A stretch of DNA of 64,000 bases, from the NCBI GenBank assembly GCA_030248135.1, contig JASANC010003711.1, positions 1-64,000 of the forward strand, given 5' to 3'. This DNA comes from Theristus sp. LFF4_11. Lineage: Eukaryota > Nematoda > Chromadorea > Monhysterida > Xyalidae. Made by a program: the position numbers and the translations under genes. The first letter of the stretch is position 1. Each line of letters begins with the position of its first letter. Shown in pieces: positions 18,501-29,301 of the stretch. Below the pieces are notes generated by a model. It did no database searches and was not told the origin of the DNA. It was given only the letters and a program-made list of their open reading frames with translations.

Positions 18501-21500
18501 CCGACATAAGAACGACGTGCTTTGATCTGTCGACATAAGATAGCCATTCCGCGTTACGCAGTAGTATGTTTGTCAAACGCAGCAAAAATGCTGCCGATTA
18601 TGTTGCGAATAATGTTATCCCCTCCATCCTCCAGGCAACATCATCAGCTTTCCGGGCAACTGTTCGTCGTTCATCTGCAGCTTCTTCGACGACGGCCAGC
18701 TGGTCTGCTGGAACAGCGTTTTACTCGGCGTCAGCACGTTTCCAACGTTGTACATGCAGGTCGCACACATTGATGTTTTCACAATTTCTTTTTGCATTTT
18801 TTGGAATTCTTTTTGTGTTCGTTTCTAAGTTCGCCAATGAAAAAACAACACTGTTGGAGAAAAGGAGAAATCATTTTTTTACAGTCGATTTTCGGTCTCC
18901 TCTGCTCCGTGCTCTACTTCGAGTACGGCCATTTCGAGAGTCTGTTCACTAATCGCAAGCTGCGCCGCCTGCAGGGACACGTCAAGACGATCACGCTGTA
19001 CCGTCAGCAGCATTTTGAGGTGCGGTCTCTGAATTTAAAATAGACTAAAATAAAAAGGCAAATTTTAAAGTTGTGATTACTTCTCGAGCGACATGTCCAA
19101 AGTTCAGTACACTGAAAAGTGTGTTCACCTTTACGTTGAAAGTTTCTAATGTTTGTGAGCGCCTGGAATGGTTTGCATTCTCTTCCTGTAGCTGGTGCAA
19201 CTGACCGAACTGGTTGATGAGGCGTTGTCCTACTACACGTGGTGGGCGCTGTTCAAGAACGTGCCCATACTGTGCATGATTTTATACGTGCAACTGTTGG
19301 ACTCAACACTGACGTCGAACGAACAGGTTAGCCCTACATTTTTATTTCTTTTATTTTGGCAAGCCTTTGGAGATTATGTGAACGCATTCAAGTGAAACGA
19401 AGGTATAGTATCACACACACACAGACAACAAAAACAAAACTGTGTCACTTTTTGTTCATAAGACTTCAGTCTTAAAATTGACAACCATACAGAAAGTTAT
19501 GACATTAAACGCCATATGTGGCGGAACATGTGACATAACGTGTGGCGTAAATGTGGTGTAACATTTTGCGTAATCTGTGACATAACACTTAGCGTAACAT
19601 GTGACGATTCATTAAGCGTAACGGGTGACGTAACATTAAGCGCAGCATGTGGCGTAACATTTTAAAAGGCGCATTCATGTTGCAGTACTTAGTTCCCCCG
19701 CAGCTATGTTTTAACATAGCGGTGCGGTCACTAAATACTGCAACATGAAGCGCCCTTAGCGTAACATGTGACGTGACATTTAGCGTAACATGTGACGTGA
19801 CATTAAGCGTAACATGTGACGTGATATTTAGCGTAACATGACGTGGCGAAAATAAAAAAACGTTCCACCGCATTGTTTCGTTTTTCAAACCACAAAAAAA
19901 TGATTCAGGTTGGTCTGAGCGTGCTCGCGATGCAACAAGTGGTGCAGATCATCTTGATCACAGTGCCAGCGGCGTTTGTCGCGACGAAGGTCAGTGGGAC
20001 AGTCGTCATTTTTAGATGAAAGTTTTGTTTGGTGTTCGACTTCGCAAAATGCAATGAAACTCATTCACACATACACTTACTTGTACAGCACAACACACAC
20101 AAACAGAGCGTGTTGTTTAAAAATACATTCTTAGCATGTGAGAATATGAATTTGTTGATCAAAAATTACTAAAAATGACCATTAAGGGCGAACGTCAAGA
20201 ATTTGTTTCAAAAAATACTAAAATGACGCTCGAAAACGAACAAAAAATCCAATTCAACCGATCGATCGAACGAAAAATTACACGACAAAAGTTACCCCCT
20301 CCTCAAAAGCGTCTCAACGAGTGCCGTGAATAATTTCACCGCGGCAAGTAAGTGTCCTTGCTGACCAGTTTTGGCCCCTTGATCTCGAGCCACGCCTGTT
20401 CGACCAAATGTTCCGAGGGCGCCACACGGCTGGTCGACTCGAGAATCTCGACCGCTTCAGCGACACTTTGACTGATGGCGGCGGCCGATTTCTTGCGTGC
20501 GCTGGCCACTTCGTTCGGATGCGACGGTGGAACAACGCCAGAATTGTTGTTGTTGTTGTTCAGTGCGGCCATGCTGTTCGTGGTCGTGAAGACCGACGAC
20601 TGCAGCTGCAGCGCCTTGTTGCTCTCGATCGCTCTGTCGATCACCATCGCCGCCAGTTGATCGATCATCTGAATCGAAGGAACTGTTTTTGGAATGTTGT
20701 TTTGAAATTTTTGAGATTTTTGGGAACTTTTGGGAATTTTTAGAACTTTTTTCTCAGTATTTTGAGTCGCATATCGCAGTGAGATATCTAAATGGTATCA
20801 CTCAACCACGGCACCAAAACGGCTTTTGACACGCAGAAAATCGTTGCAGTTCACAAATTTTCATTGAAGATTGAAAAAGGTTTCGCAATGTCGCTGTTTG
20901 TCTGCAACTTTTCTTTTTTTTCCGACTGACATTCTCAACGATCTTGTCCACGTCATCGCCTAGTCTCGGGTCGCTCAGCAGGCGATGCGCCAACGCACGT
21001 TCAAACTTCAACACGAACGTGTCACCTGCAATGTTGTTGTTTTGTGTTGAGCGTTTTTTCTTTCGTATTTCGAGCCCTTGGCGTCAGCTAGGCTACGACA
21101 GCTGCACGTGAAAGCGGCATTTGGCGCTAGCACTTTTGTTTTGAAAACAACAACGAACGAATGATCATTCTTATCAACAATTTTCGCAGCGATTTTTGAC
21201 AGTGGAAGCATTTTTTCGATGGTATTTATGAAGCTTAACAGTTTGTTGAGCCACTTTTCTCAGTGAAAGCGTGAGAACACAACACCGAAACGGGTACAGG
21301 CACTGCCATTTGTTGAGCTATTTGCATTTCTCAGTGGAATTGAGCAACACGTGTTCTGCCCTCTCCCTGCACGTTGCAAAAAATTTGGCGTTTTTATTGG
21401 CGTTAAAAAATGACGCCACCTGGCGCCAGTTGCCAGTGTCACACACCAGAAATGTCGTGTTCGACGGCGTCAGCGCCGGCCAATTCGTGCTCCAGCGACA

Positions 21501-24500
21501 CCCTGGCGCCGGTCGTGTACTTGAACGAGGTGAAGATCAACAAGGAGCACGACATTGACCAAACGGTGATCACGAGCACACCGAAACACTGCACCAGGAA
21601 CAGCTGCCAGGAGCCGTCGATCAACAGACCCTTGCGACCGGCCAGTGCGTCGAAGTCAGGGTCTTCGCCGAATAGGCCTGGCAGTGTCGGCCGAATGGGA
21701 AATTTTTACATTTCAGAAAATCTCTGATTTTCTGAGTGAAAACAGACAAAAAAGTTGTGAAGAAATTTAAAAAAAACTGTTGTGTACACTTTTTTGGTTT
21801 AGCGGCGTTCAGTCGAACCGATTTTCTGTATTTCACCTCAGTTTTGTGTTTCGCATTTCCCCCATAATCATCACACTAACCAACGCCAATCGTGCCAACG
21901 ACCGCTGCTGCGAAATGCACCGACGTTGCGCCGACCGGATCGTCGATCTGAAAAATCGTACTTTTTTTAACTATGATTGACCTACCGGTATTTGAAAAAA
22001 CACACATGAAACTTGCATTCCATAGAGCTGTTTATTCGACAACTAATTCAATTGCACTAATAAACTTCGACCACCAGTGTCCGTCGTCCCCATACCTTCG
22101 CCCATTCCAACGCGTGGCTGCAGAGGCAGCCGACGACGGCGCCCAACGAGCCGAGGATCAACGCCGCCAACGTGCTGATCACGTCGCACGCTGCTGTGAT
22201 GCCAACCTGTGCAAACAACGGATCAACAGTGCTCCGCGCTTTGTGGAGTGATATATCCGTGAATTATGATTCGATGTTGAATCGAACACAAACTGAATAT
22301 CGTAAAATCTTGCATACAAGGTCTCCTTATATAAATTTGGAAATCTAAAGTTTCTTAAAAAGTGGAATTTTGTGTGCAACCTTATAAGTGGGAGGAGGTC
22401 TTATAAAGCGAAGATTAGGAAGTCCGGCCTTATAAACTGAATGAGATTTCTACCAAACCCAAAATTTTTAATTTTTTTGGTTTCCCGCCGTGTGACACTC
22501 CGCCCACTTTTGGGTGGGGGTCTCATAAGAGGGAGGAACCTTGTATGCAAGTCTTTACGGTATATGAAAGACAAGCACTGAGAAAAGTAGGTCAACAAAG
22601 AAATGTTCGACGTTGGCTGGCGAGCTTTGGTCTGAACTTCGTTTCGTTGAACATCGTTCGTATCCGTGAGAACAAACAAAAAACATGCGAAAACTTGCCA
22701 GTCCACCCAAGATTCCGGTGATGATGAAATTGATGTCGTAGAAATGCCCCTTTGTAAAGATCAGACCCCAGAAGACGCCCACTATTGCGCCGCCAATCGA
22801 ACCGTTCAACGTGTTGATGCCGACCTTTTTTCAACATTTCTTTGGGAAGTTATCAATCAAGTGCGATGGATATGGTCACAAGTTTCAAGCAAAGCGAAGA
22901 TCGTCTTTGCTGAAGAATGTTTTAAAATTTTGCACAGTAAAGAGACCTACAGCCGTGCCTTCGGTGTGAAAGAAAACCCACAAAGAAGCCCAACCACACT
23001 GAGAATAGCTTCAACCGCTTTTTTCCCGAATTGGTATCTAGTTTCCGAACAGACGTACCTTTGCGGCGACTTTCCACAGATTTCCACTGATTCCAAACGT
23101 CGAGCCGCAATTGAACGCAATCCACGCCCACCAGAGCATGAAGCAACCTTGATGAGAGAATGAAAGCATGCAGCGGTTATCGAAAACGATTGTATTACAA
23201 CGTGCAAGCACTGTTTCTTGAGGTTTCGCCTGGTAAGCGTATACCGCGAGCCACCAGGCTCGTCAGTACGACAAGGCCCGGTCTGCAGTTGTCCAATCAA
23301 AAAATGATGACCAGCGCAGACGGATGTCATGTCTGGCTGAAACATCAGCGAAACAGCGGATCACACAAAAGACAAACCAGACGCGGGACAGCGTTGTCCA
23401 CAGCAGCACTGTAAATTGTGGATCTTTTATTGCAACGTGTCAGACCGAAATGACTTTATTCAGTTTGCAAACGCCTTCTTTCACATGTTCTTCCTCCGGG
23501 TTTGCCGTGACGCAAAGTTTCAGAGCAGTACGAGACGTCATTCCGGTTCGACACGTTCCAAAAATTCAGGTGTACCCGAGCTGCAGCTCTCCACGCTTGT
23601 CCCGCAAAAGCAACACCAAACCCCCGGAAGCGCCGAACCAGCCAACGCCGTGACGGGCGAGTTCATCGCGTAGCGCTGCTTGCCGCCGGGGCCGAAGCGG
23701 CCGATGCGCGGGCCGAGCATCTTCGCCGCCACGAGCGCACTGGCGCCGGCGCCGAGGTGCACCACACAGGCGCCGGCGAAATCGTGGAAGCCCATCGCGT
23801 ACAGGAATCCGGTGTCGTTCCACGCCCAACTCGACGGGAACACGTAGATGAACACATTCAGCCACGAGAAGCACATGTAGCACGACAGTTTCATTCGCTC
23901 GGCGACCGCGCCCGAGACGATCGTGGTGCCGGCGGTGGCGAACGAGAACTGAAACACGTACCGCGTGAAGAACGTGCCCATGCTGGACGGGTCGAGCGAC
24001 TCGGCGAAGAAGTTGCCCAGGCCGCAGAACCAGTTCGACGGTTGACCGAAACTGAGGCCGAAACCGAGCGTCCAGTAGGCGAGGCCGCCTGGTGTGTGTG
24101 AAAGAAATTGAATTTCGGTGCTAAATGAATTGACTTTTGTGATTTTTTTTCAGAAGCTCTGGTGATATCCATTAAAGAACGATGTGGTGTGCTCCGATTG
24201 GAACTGGATTGGTTTTGTGATTGCGAAATCGGTAGCTCGCTGGGTGACAGACAGCGCGATGCTACATTGTTTTGAAATCGAATGAACCATCCACACCTAA
24301 AGTCATCTATAGACCGCGCACTAATAGTGCACACGTAGTCGCGACACAACAAACACACTGGCAAAAAAAATTGTCGTGACGCGCTGCACATATTGCACAG
24401 TAGTGTCGAGTCTGTGCCGGTGTGTTTGTGTGCGTGCGGTTGTTACATAATGTGTGCAAGTTGAAGTGCTGTCTGCAGACAATAACATACCGATGCACAC

Positions 24501-27500
24501 GTCGACCACGTTCTTCACCATGATGTTTGCAATGTTCTTTCGCGACACATAGCCGGCCTCCAGCAGTCCAAAGCCCGTTTGCATCGTTAAAATGCGAATC
24601 GAATTCGACAGCACCCAGCCGCAGTCGCTTGGCGTGATCGTTTCGTTCGGCATTTTCGGTGTTGTTTGTGGTGTCGAAATTTGTTTTGTTTCTAGAAAAT
24701 TTCGAGTTGTTCAAGGTGTTCACCCATTTTTGACAATCTGTGTTGGTCCATGGTCAATTAAAGCGAGGTAAACGCGGAACACTTTTGCATTTGGGGGTTA
24801 CTGACGTCGGGGTTTGGTGCTCCTGTGATGCCACGGGCAAAAATATTTATTATTGCATTTTAAATTCAGATTTATGAGCAGGGTTAGCTTGAGTTTTTTT
24901 ACTCTGAAGATAAATATGTTTTCAATTCGGGCACGGTGTGTGTTGATAACATGCTAAGCCGCGCTGGGAGCAATAAAGCAGCAAGCAAAACAGTCGCTTC
25001 AGCTTGTTTCTCGCATGTTTATGAGAAACATTATTAAAAGATTCTTTCTTTGTTCATGACCGCATTGCTTTTTCGTTTACCTGCGCTTTTACCTGCGATG
25101 AAGGTCAGAAGACATGAAACACCATTGTCATAAAGAGGGTCTGTCTCGCTTCTTTCTGGACCCGTTTCAGGTCTCTTGTTTACAGCTGATATTAGTAATT
25201 TGGTTGGACACCCATCACTTTATTGTCGCCTTCAGCAACAGGAACAAAAATAAACAACAGTGAAACACTCAGCAGTCACTTGCGTCACAGGAAGTATGTA
25301 AAATCTAATCAGCCACCGGCTTAAAAATTATGAAAAGGGACACTGACAGTGTGACCATTCGAAGTTCCTGAAAGAAGTTTCTAAAATTAGGAGCAACAAC
25401 AGTTTGTCGGATCGTTGCCATGAGCACAGAAAGCGGATACGCACTAAGACAACACAACAGTCACTAAAGGCAACAAAACATAAGAGAGAACAAAAGACGC
25501 AAAACATCAATCCATGTGGCAAACAAAGACCATCATTATGGCAAACTGCGCTTCATGAATGTTCTTGATGTGCTGCTAAATAATGTTCAAATATTGAATG
25601 AACAGCTTCGAATATTGGCTATGTAAATGTTATGAAAGCTGTTCAACAAAGTAACCGCCGAAAGACAAACCAGTCGAAGAAACGGGTGATTTGGTTTTTT
25701 TGAAAGAGAATATGAGCAACAGTTGCATTCGCATGAGCATCGTTGATTGGCTACACAAAACTGAACATGTGAAAAGATATGGAAAGTTTACCGTTTGCGG
25801 TAGTCACCCACCAGACAATCAGACGTGCGCATTCACAAACACCGCGGTGCCGCGCGTCAGTGCGACAGACACCAGTGCAGATCTGCCGGAAATTCTTAAA
25901 ACGGAGCGTTGATTTGGACTTTGGGGACTGATCCACAGAACAGCATATTGCAAAATCAACTTAAAAATAAATCAACCCACTCCAAACAACAAAGATATAA
26001 GGAAAAGGAAAAGCACAATTGAATTACAGTTAATTCATGTCAGTTCGCTAAAGCAGCGAATTTCCGTGCCAAGACCAACGTGCACGGCAGCTACCGTACT
26101 CCGAGGGCGCAGAGAGCATTCTTCTGTGTGCTTTTCAGTAAGCGACGTCAGTAAAACAAAAGTTGCTGTGATCTGTCTGTGGTAAAACACCTTCGGCAGT
26201 TCTGCCGGGTGTCCGTCGCACTGACGAGCCAGGGGGCACCGCGGTATGCGTCTACCTGGCGAAACCGCAAACAGTGAACTTCATATGCATCCCGTCACAC
26301 CCTCGTTTGTCACCCTCGTGGCCTGGTGGTAGTGCGTTAGACTACAGTCTGTGCGCTCGGGGGATCGAGCCCCGCCGAGGGGTCTGTAGGCACTTAATGA
26401 CAGCGAAACCTCGATGGGCGCCCCACTCAATGGCGTTAAGTTCGCTTCTCTGGGATAGCCCCAGCTAAAAACATCTCCTAAAAATCCCAACAACAACAAC
26501 AACAAATATTCCGCAACGCTTCGCAGGCGCTTTCGCCGTCGTCGCTGATCGAGGAGTTCTCGAATCGTAAGCCGACGGAGCGCGAGCGAAAGCGTTTCCT
26601 CGAGAGCGTGCTGTTGTGCTCGATGGCGGCCGCCACCAACGGCGAGCCGGGCGCCGGCGACTCGCTCGACTCGGCGCGCTCGAAGTCGAGCATCTACGAG
26701 CTGATCGAGACTTATGGACTGGCGAGTGGCACTGCATCATTTATACAGTCGAACGCTAAATTATAGGGAATCCGCTGATTGGTTGGTGGTGGTCACGTGC
26801 ATGCATGCTTTCTGTGCAGAAATTGTTGTGGAGCGTCGTCCGTCCGAGTCTGTCGTCCTGCGCAGCAAGTGATCAACAACCAATCAGCTGATTCCTATAA
26901 TTTAGAGTTCGACTGTAGGTAATCGGCTGATTGAGTGCGCTGAATGCATTGCTGTAGAAGGCGGAGTCTGGCCGGCACGGAATGCATATGCTTCATGCAT
27001 CACGTGATCAGTAACCAATCAGCGAATTGTGTGTAATATAAACCGCTTAAGACTGCATGCTGCGAAAAAAACGATCAACAAAACGTCAACATTAAATGTT
27101 CCGTGCGCAACTCGTCAAAAAACAGCGTTTTGTTTTGACACCACAGTTTTCAGATGGGGTGGTCACCAGACTTCTTCAACAACTTTTGGAGTCCAACCCT
27201 GTGACGCTTGTGGTAGCTGGAACGCAACTATTGCTGATTTGGTTGCGAAAAAGTGTGACTCGTCGCTTGAAATTTTGCTTTATTTCAGTTGTTTGCAATA
27301 CCGTATTACCCCCAATAAACCCCCATGGGGGATTAATACGTCAGCGACTTTTAGGGGTGGGGGTTTATTGGTGGGGGGGGGGGTTTATTTAAAAAAAAGG
27401 GGGGGTTTATTGAAAATGGCAAAAATACATTGCATGGAGGCAAGAAAGTGTGACTGTCGCTTTAAATTTTGCTTTATTTCAGTTGTTTGGATTTTGGAAT

Positions 27501-28218
27501 AGTTTCAGTCTCTGATTTTTTCCATAGTTTGACATGAAATTTCCAAACTTTTCACAAAAATTGTTATAGGCTGGCAAAACAGCGGCCACACAGCCGTCGG
27601 ACGATGCGACCAAAGGACCGACAACAAAGTACTGGGTGACCCCGGAGTTCTACAATCAAATTGCGATGTTCCAGCAGCAGCTCGCGAATCGGGCCATCGG
27701 CATCACGTGCGCCGGCTTTTTCACGATCACGAAGGAGTTGCTGTTGACGGTAAAAATGAAGGGAATTGCTTTGTTTTTGTTCTTGTTTTGCAAGTTGGAA
27801 AGTTGCAGGATGGGAAAACATCGTGGCAACTTTCAAAGAACATAGGAACACTTCCAACTAGGAAACGCAGTTCCACAGAAACAACTGCAAGAAAAGAAAA
27901 TTCCAAACAACGATCCACAGAAACTGTCCGCATAATTTTTACAAGTATCATCCTGGACAGTATTTTTTCTGCACCGCTTCTTGGTTCCATAAACAAACAA
28001 CAGATATGCACGTCGTCTTTCGGTACGTATGACAGTTTCCAGCAAACAGCCGATAATAAAATGACACACACACAGCTTTGCAGATGGTCTCCATTCTGAT
28101 CACGTATTTCACGTTGATCCTGCAGCTCGACATGGCCGCAAGCGCCGTGTGCGGCTGCGACTGTTGGAATGCGACGAACCCGGCGAAATTCAGCGGACAA
28201 ATGTTATCTGCTGTGTAG
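15511..28218 (+). CDS. gustatory-receptor-like 7TM protein, 13 exons, 683 aa, hosting a nested gene
   Basis: Exons 15511-15747, 16141-16287, 16592-16762, 17223-17455, 17710-17841, 18237-18391, 18635-18759, 18885-19019, 19192-19326, 19909-19989, 26527-26725, 27583-27749, 28084-28218. They total 2052 nt and every splice phase matches, including across the 6.5-kb intron. The first ~230 residues are acidic and hydrophilic, an unusually long cytoplasmic-type N-terminus for this family. Seven hydrophobic helices follow at about residues 234-260, 281-300, 332-352, 388-410, 460-480, 491-517 and 613-660. The last helix has the family signature GFFTITKELLL then TYFTLILQL, close to TYhhhhhQF of gustatory receptors (including nematode LITE-1/GUR relatives). 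Family knowledge: these are inverted-topology receptors or channels for tastants or light; the ligand here is unknown. The loop between helices 6 and 7 (exon 26527) is Ser/charged-rich. Confidence 0.8.
15985..16045. repeat. retroposon 3'-tail with (CATC)n
   Basis: CCATCCATCCATCCATTTCA followed by TTTCGCGGAAAAGCAGAA, nearly the same as the junction at 40459-40500 inside the left LTR. It is probably the 3' end of the same LINE- or SINE-like family, here in an intron of the gustatory-receptor-like gene. Confidence 0.5.
19500..19845. repeat. degenerate tandem repeat of the GTAACATGTGACGTGACATT type
   Basis: About a dozen imperfect units built on GCGTAACATGTGACG(T/TGAC)ATT fill an intron of the gustatory-receptor-like gene. 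A small palindrome, 19664-19758, with ends AAGGCGCATTCATGTTGCAG and its near complement, is inserted within the array. Similar ends occur at 63773-63925, so it is probably a separate mini-MITE. Confidence 0.7.
20336..24653 (-). CDS. amt: ammonium transporter (AMT family), 9 exons, 554 aa, nested in a receptor intron
   Basis: Membrane channel/transporter for ammonium. Exons in transcript order: 24653-24491, 24088-23639, 23147-23059, 22824-22699, 22206-22096, 21947-21881, 21677-21447, 21025-20931, 20668-20336. They total 1665 nt and all phases agree. The N-terminus has the family motif GFGLLEAGYVSRKN. Later come TTIVSGAVAER, GFHDFAGACVVHLGAGAS, FMLWWAWIAFNCGS, LNGSIGG and IDDPVGATSVHF. The two pore histidines of AmtB (H168/H318) are present as H165 and H324. 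This is AMT rather than Rh. The C-terminal ~140 residues are cytoplasmic and include an asparagine run and an Ala/Ser-rich helix. The intron after exon 4 starts with GCAAGT, a GC-AG intron: the GT alternatives break the reading frame or the family alignment. The whole gene lies inside the intron 19990-26526 of the gustatory-receptor-like gene, on the opposite strand. Confidence 0.94.
24654..26311. other. remainder of the large receptor intron upstream of AMT
   Basis: Sits between the AMT start and the SINE. It must hold the AMT promoter. I saw no exon, no repeat related to the other families and no clear core promoter element. Confidence 0.45.
26312..26508 (+). mobile_element. tRNA-derived SINE (second family), full-length copy
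   Basis: The head GTGGCCTGGTGGTAGTGCG is A-box-like and GGGATCGAGCCCC is B-box-like. The body CCGAGGGGTCTGTAGGCACT and AATGACAG is shared with 56845 and 2696, ending in CCTAAAAATCCCAACAACAA. The tail lies about 18 bases before the coding exon that starts at 26527. No clear target duplication was found. Confidence 0.8.
26745..26925. mobile_element. palindromic CCAAT/E-box MITE, copy 2
   Basis: Near-perfect inverted ends CAGTCGAACGCTAAATTATA / TATAATTTAGAGTTCGACTG, inner GCTGATTGGTTGGTGG and CCAACCAATCAGC-like arms, and GCATGCATGC next to CTTTCTGTGCAG. It lies in an intron of the gustatory-receptor-like gene and abuts another copy. Confidence 0.8.
26916..27055. repeat. palindromic CCAAT/E-box MITE, copy 3 (head-to-tail neighbour)
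   Basis: Starts at the end of the previous copy (GACTGTAGGTAATCGGCTGA) and runs to GATCAGTAACCAATCAGCG, with the internal GCATCACGTGATC palindrome. It is diverged relative to copy 2, so it is not a simple tandem duplicate. Confidence 0.6.
27301..27440. repeat. truncated G-run MITE, copy 2, between ~50-bp direct repeats
   Basis: Begins with CCGTATTACCCCCAATAAAC and keeps the first ~135 bp of the family, including GCAAAAATACATTGCATGG, then stops. The sequences at 27246-27297 and 27441-27494 (GTGTGACT, TTTGCTTTATTTCAGTTGTT) are near-identical direct repeats on both sides. It lies in the last-but-one intron of the gustatory-receptor-like gene. Confidence 0.75.
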
Positions 28219-28975
28219 AATTTTTGCCGTAGCTGCTTTTTTCAACTTTTATTTTTTCTGATAAATTTTGGATAAATTTGTGCATTATCGTGTTAGTGAG
28301 CGGTTGATTGGTTCGTTATTAAGGCGTTTATGAACTTGGATCTGGGTGGTTCCATATCATCAACCAATAAATGATGCGTTGCGATGAAAAAAAAATAGAA
28401 AAATAGTTACTGTGTGATGTTATGTTTACGTATTTGAGCTTGTCTCGCCATCAAATGGATGTGTTCATAGTTTTTGTGATCATATCAGCTACATGCCGTT
28501 GATCCAAAAACCAAACTGTCGCAAAGATACATCGCATCACACTGCTTGCTATACGGTGTACTCATCAGAACCTGTCAAAGCAAGTTGGCGTCACACAGTC
28601 TGGGCAAGTCATCCATCTAATGCTAACCCGTTTGCAATGTGCAACACCCGGTAGCGTTTCATCGCGAGCGGAAACATATCTTAGAGTGTCTGACAAAATA
28701 GTGATTGTGTATTTTCTGGGCTTATTGTGATTTGATGCTTTACATCACAGTGCTGCTCTATTGTATAGTGAATTCAAGTTTCGCGCGTGAACTTCCGTTA
28801 CAACAAATGTGACACAACTTGTTCGTAATTGAATTACACTGTGTTATCATCTGCAACGTCCGTTTTTTTGCCGTGACTTCATGCACTTTCGTATCTGACA
28901 AATTCTAAAAAAGCGCACAAACGGTACATGTACATCGTACAATAAAGGTACACCATCAATCAATAAAACTGTCTA
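28219..28975. other. intergenic, 3' flank of the receptor gene
   Basis: AT-rich, with no exon or repeat-family match seen. A CAATCAATCAATAAA stretch lies at its right end just before the next MITE. Confidence 0.45.
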
Positions 28976-29241
28976 CGGTATGGCCGATTAAACATGGCAG
29001 CTTTTTTCAGGGTGCAAGGAGAGCGCGAATTTTGAATGAAAGAAAAAAGACATTCAGAAAACAAATCATGTGCCAAATTTGACGCGTTATTTTAAACTAC
29101 TGGGTTATCCGCGATATTCTGTTCATTCTTTCTCCCTTGCACACATGATTGGGAATTCTGCTGGCATTTTTGAAAAAGGCAACCCCAAGTCTGCGACTAA
29201 TCCCGCCTTGATTGGACTGCCTCATTTATTCCGCCATACTG
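28976..29241. mobile_element. CAGTATGGCC-type MITE, copy 2
   Basis: Ends CGGTATGGCCGATTAAACAT and GCCATACTG with TA on both flanks. The interior (CAGGGTGCAAGGAG, AATCCCGCCTTGAT) is in inverse orientation to copy 1. Confidence 0.82.
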
Positions 29242-29301
29242 TACTTTCTAAACATTTTTGTCTGAACAAACAAACAAACGGAACAACAACAACAACCGCG
29301 T

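Noticed and set aside
20408..20743. Plus-strand frames opposite the AMT C-terminus
   Set aside because: Antisense shadow of the last AMT exon; its valine run is the complement of the asparagine run.
23757..24101. Plus-strand frame over the AMT gene
   Set aside because: Antisense shadow of the GC-rich AMT exon 2.
26320..26385. tRNA gene on the plus strand
   Set aside because: Same head as at 56845 and 2696, followed by a common body and CAA tail: a SINE family, not a tRNA.
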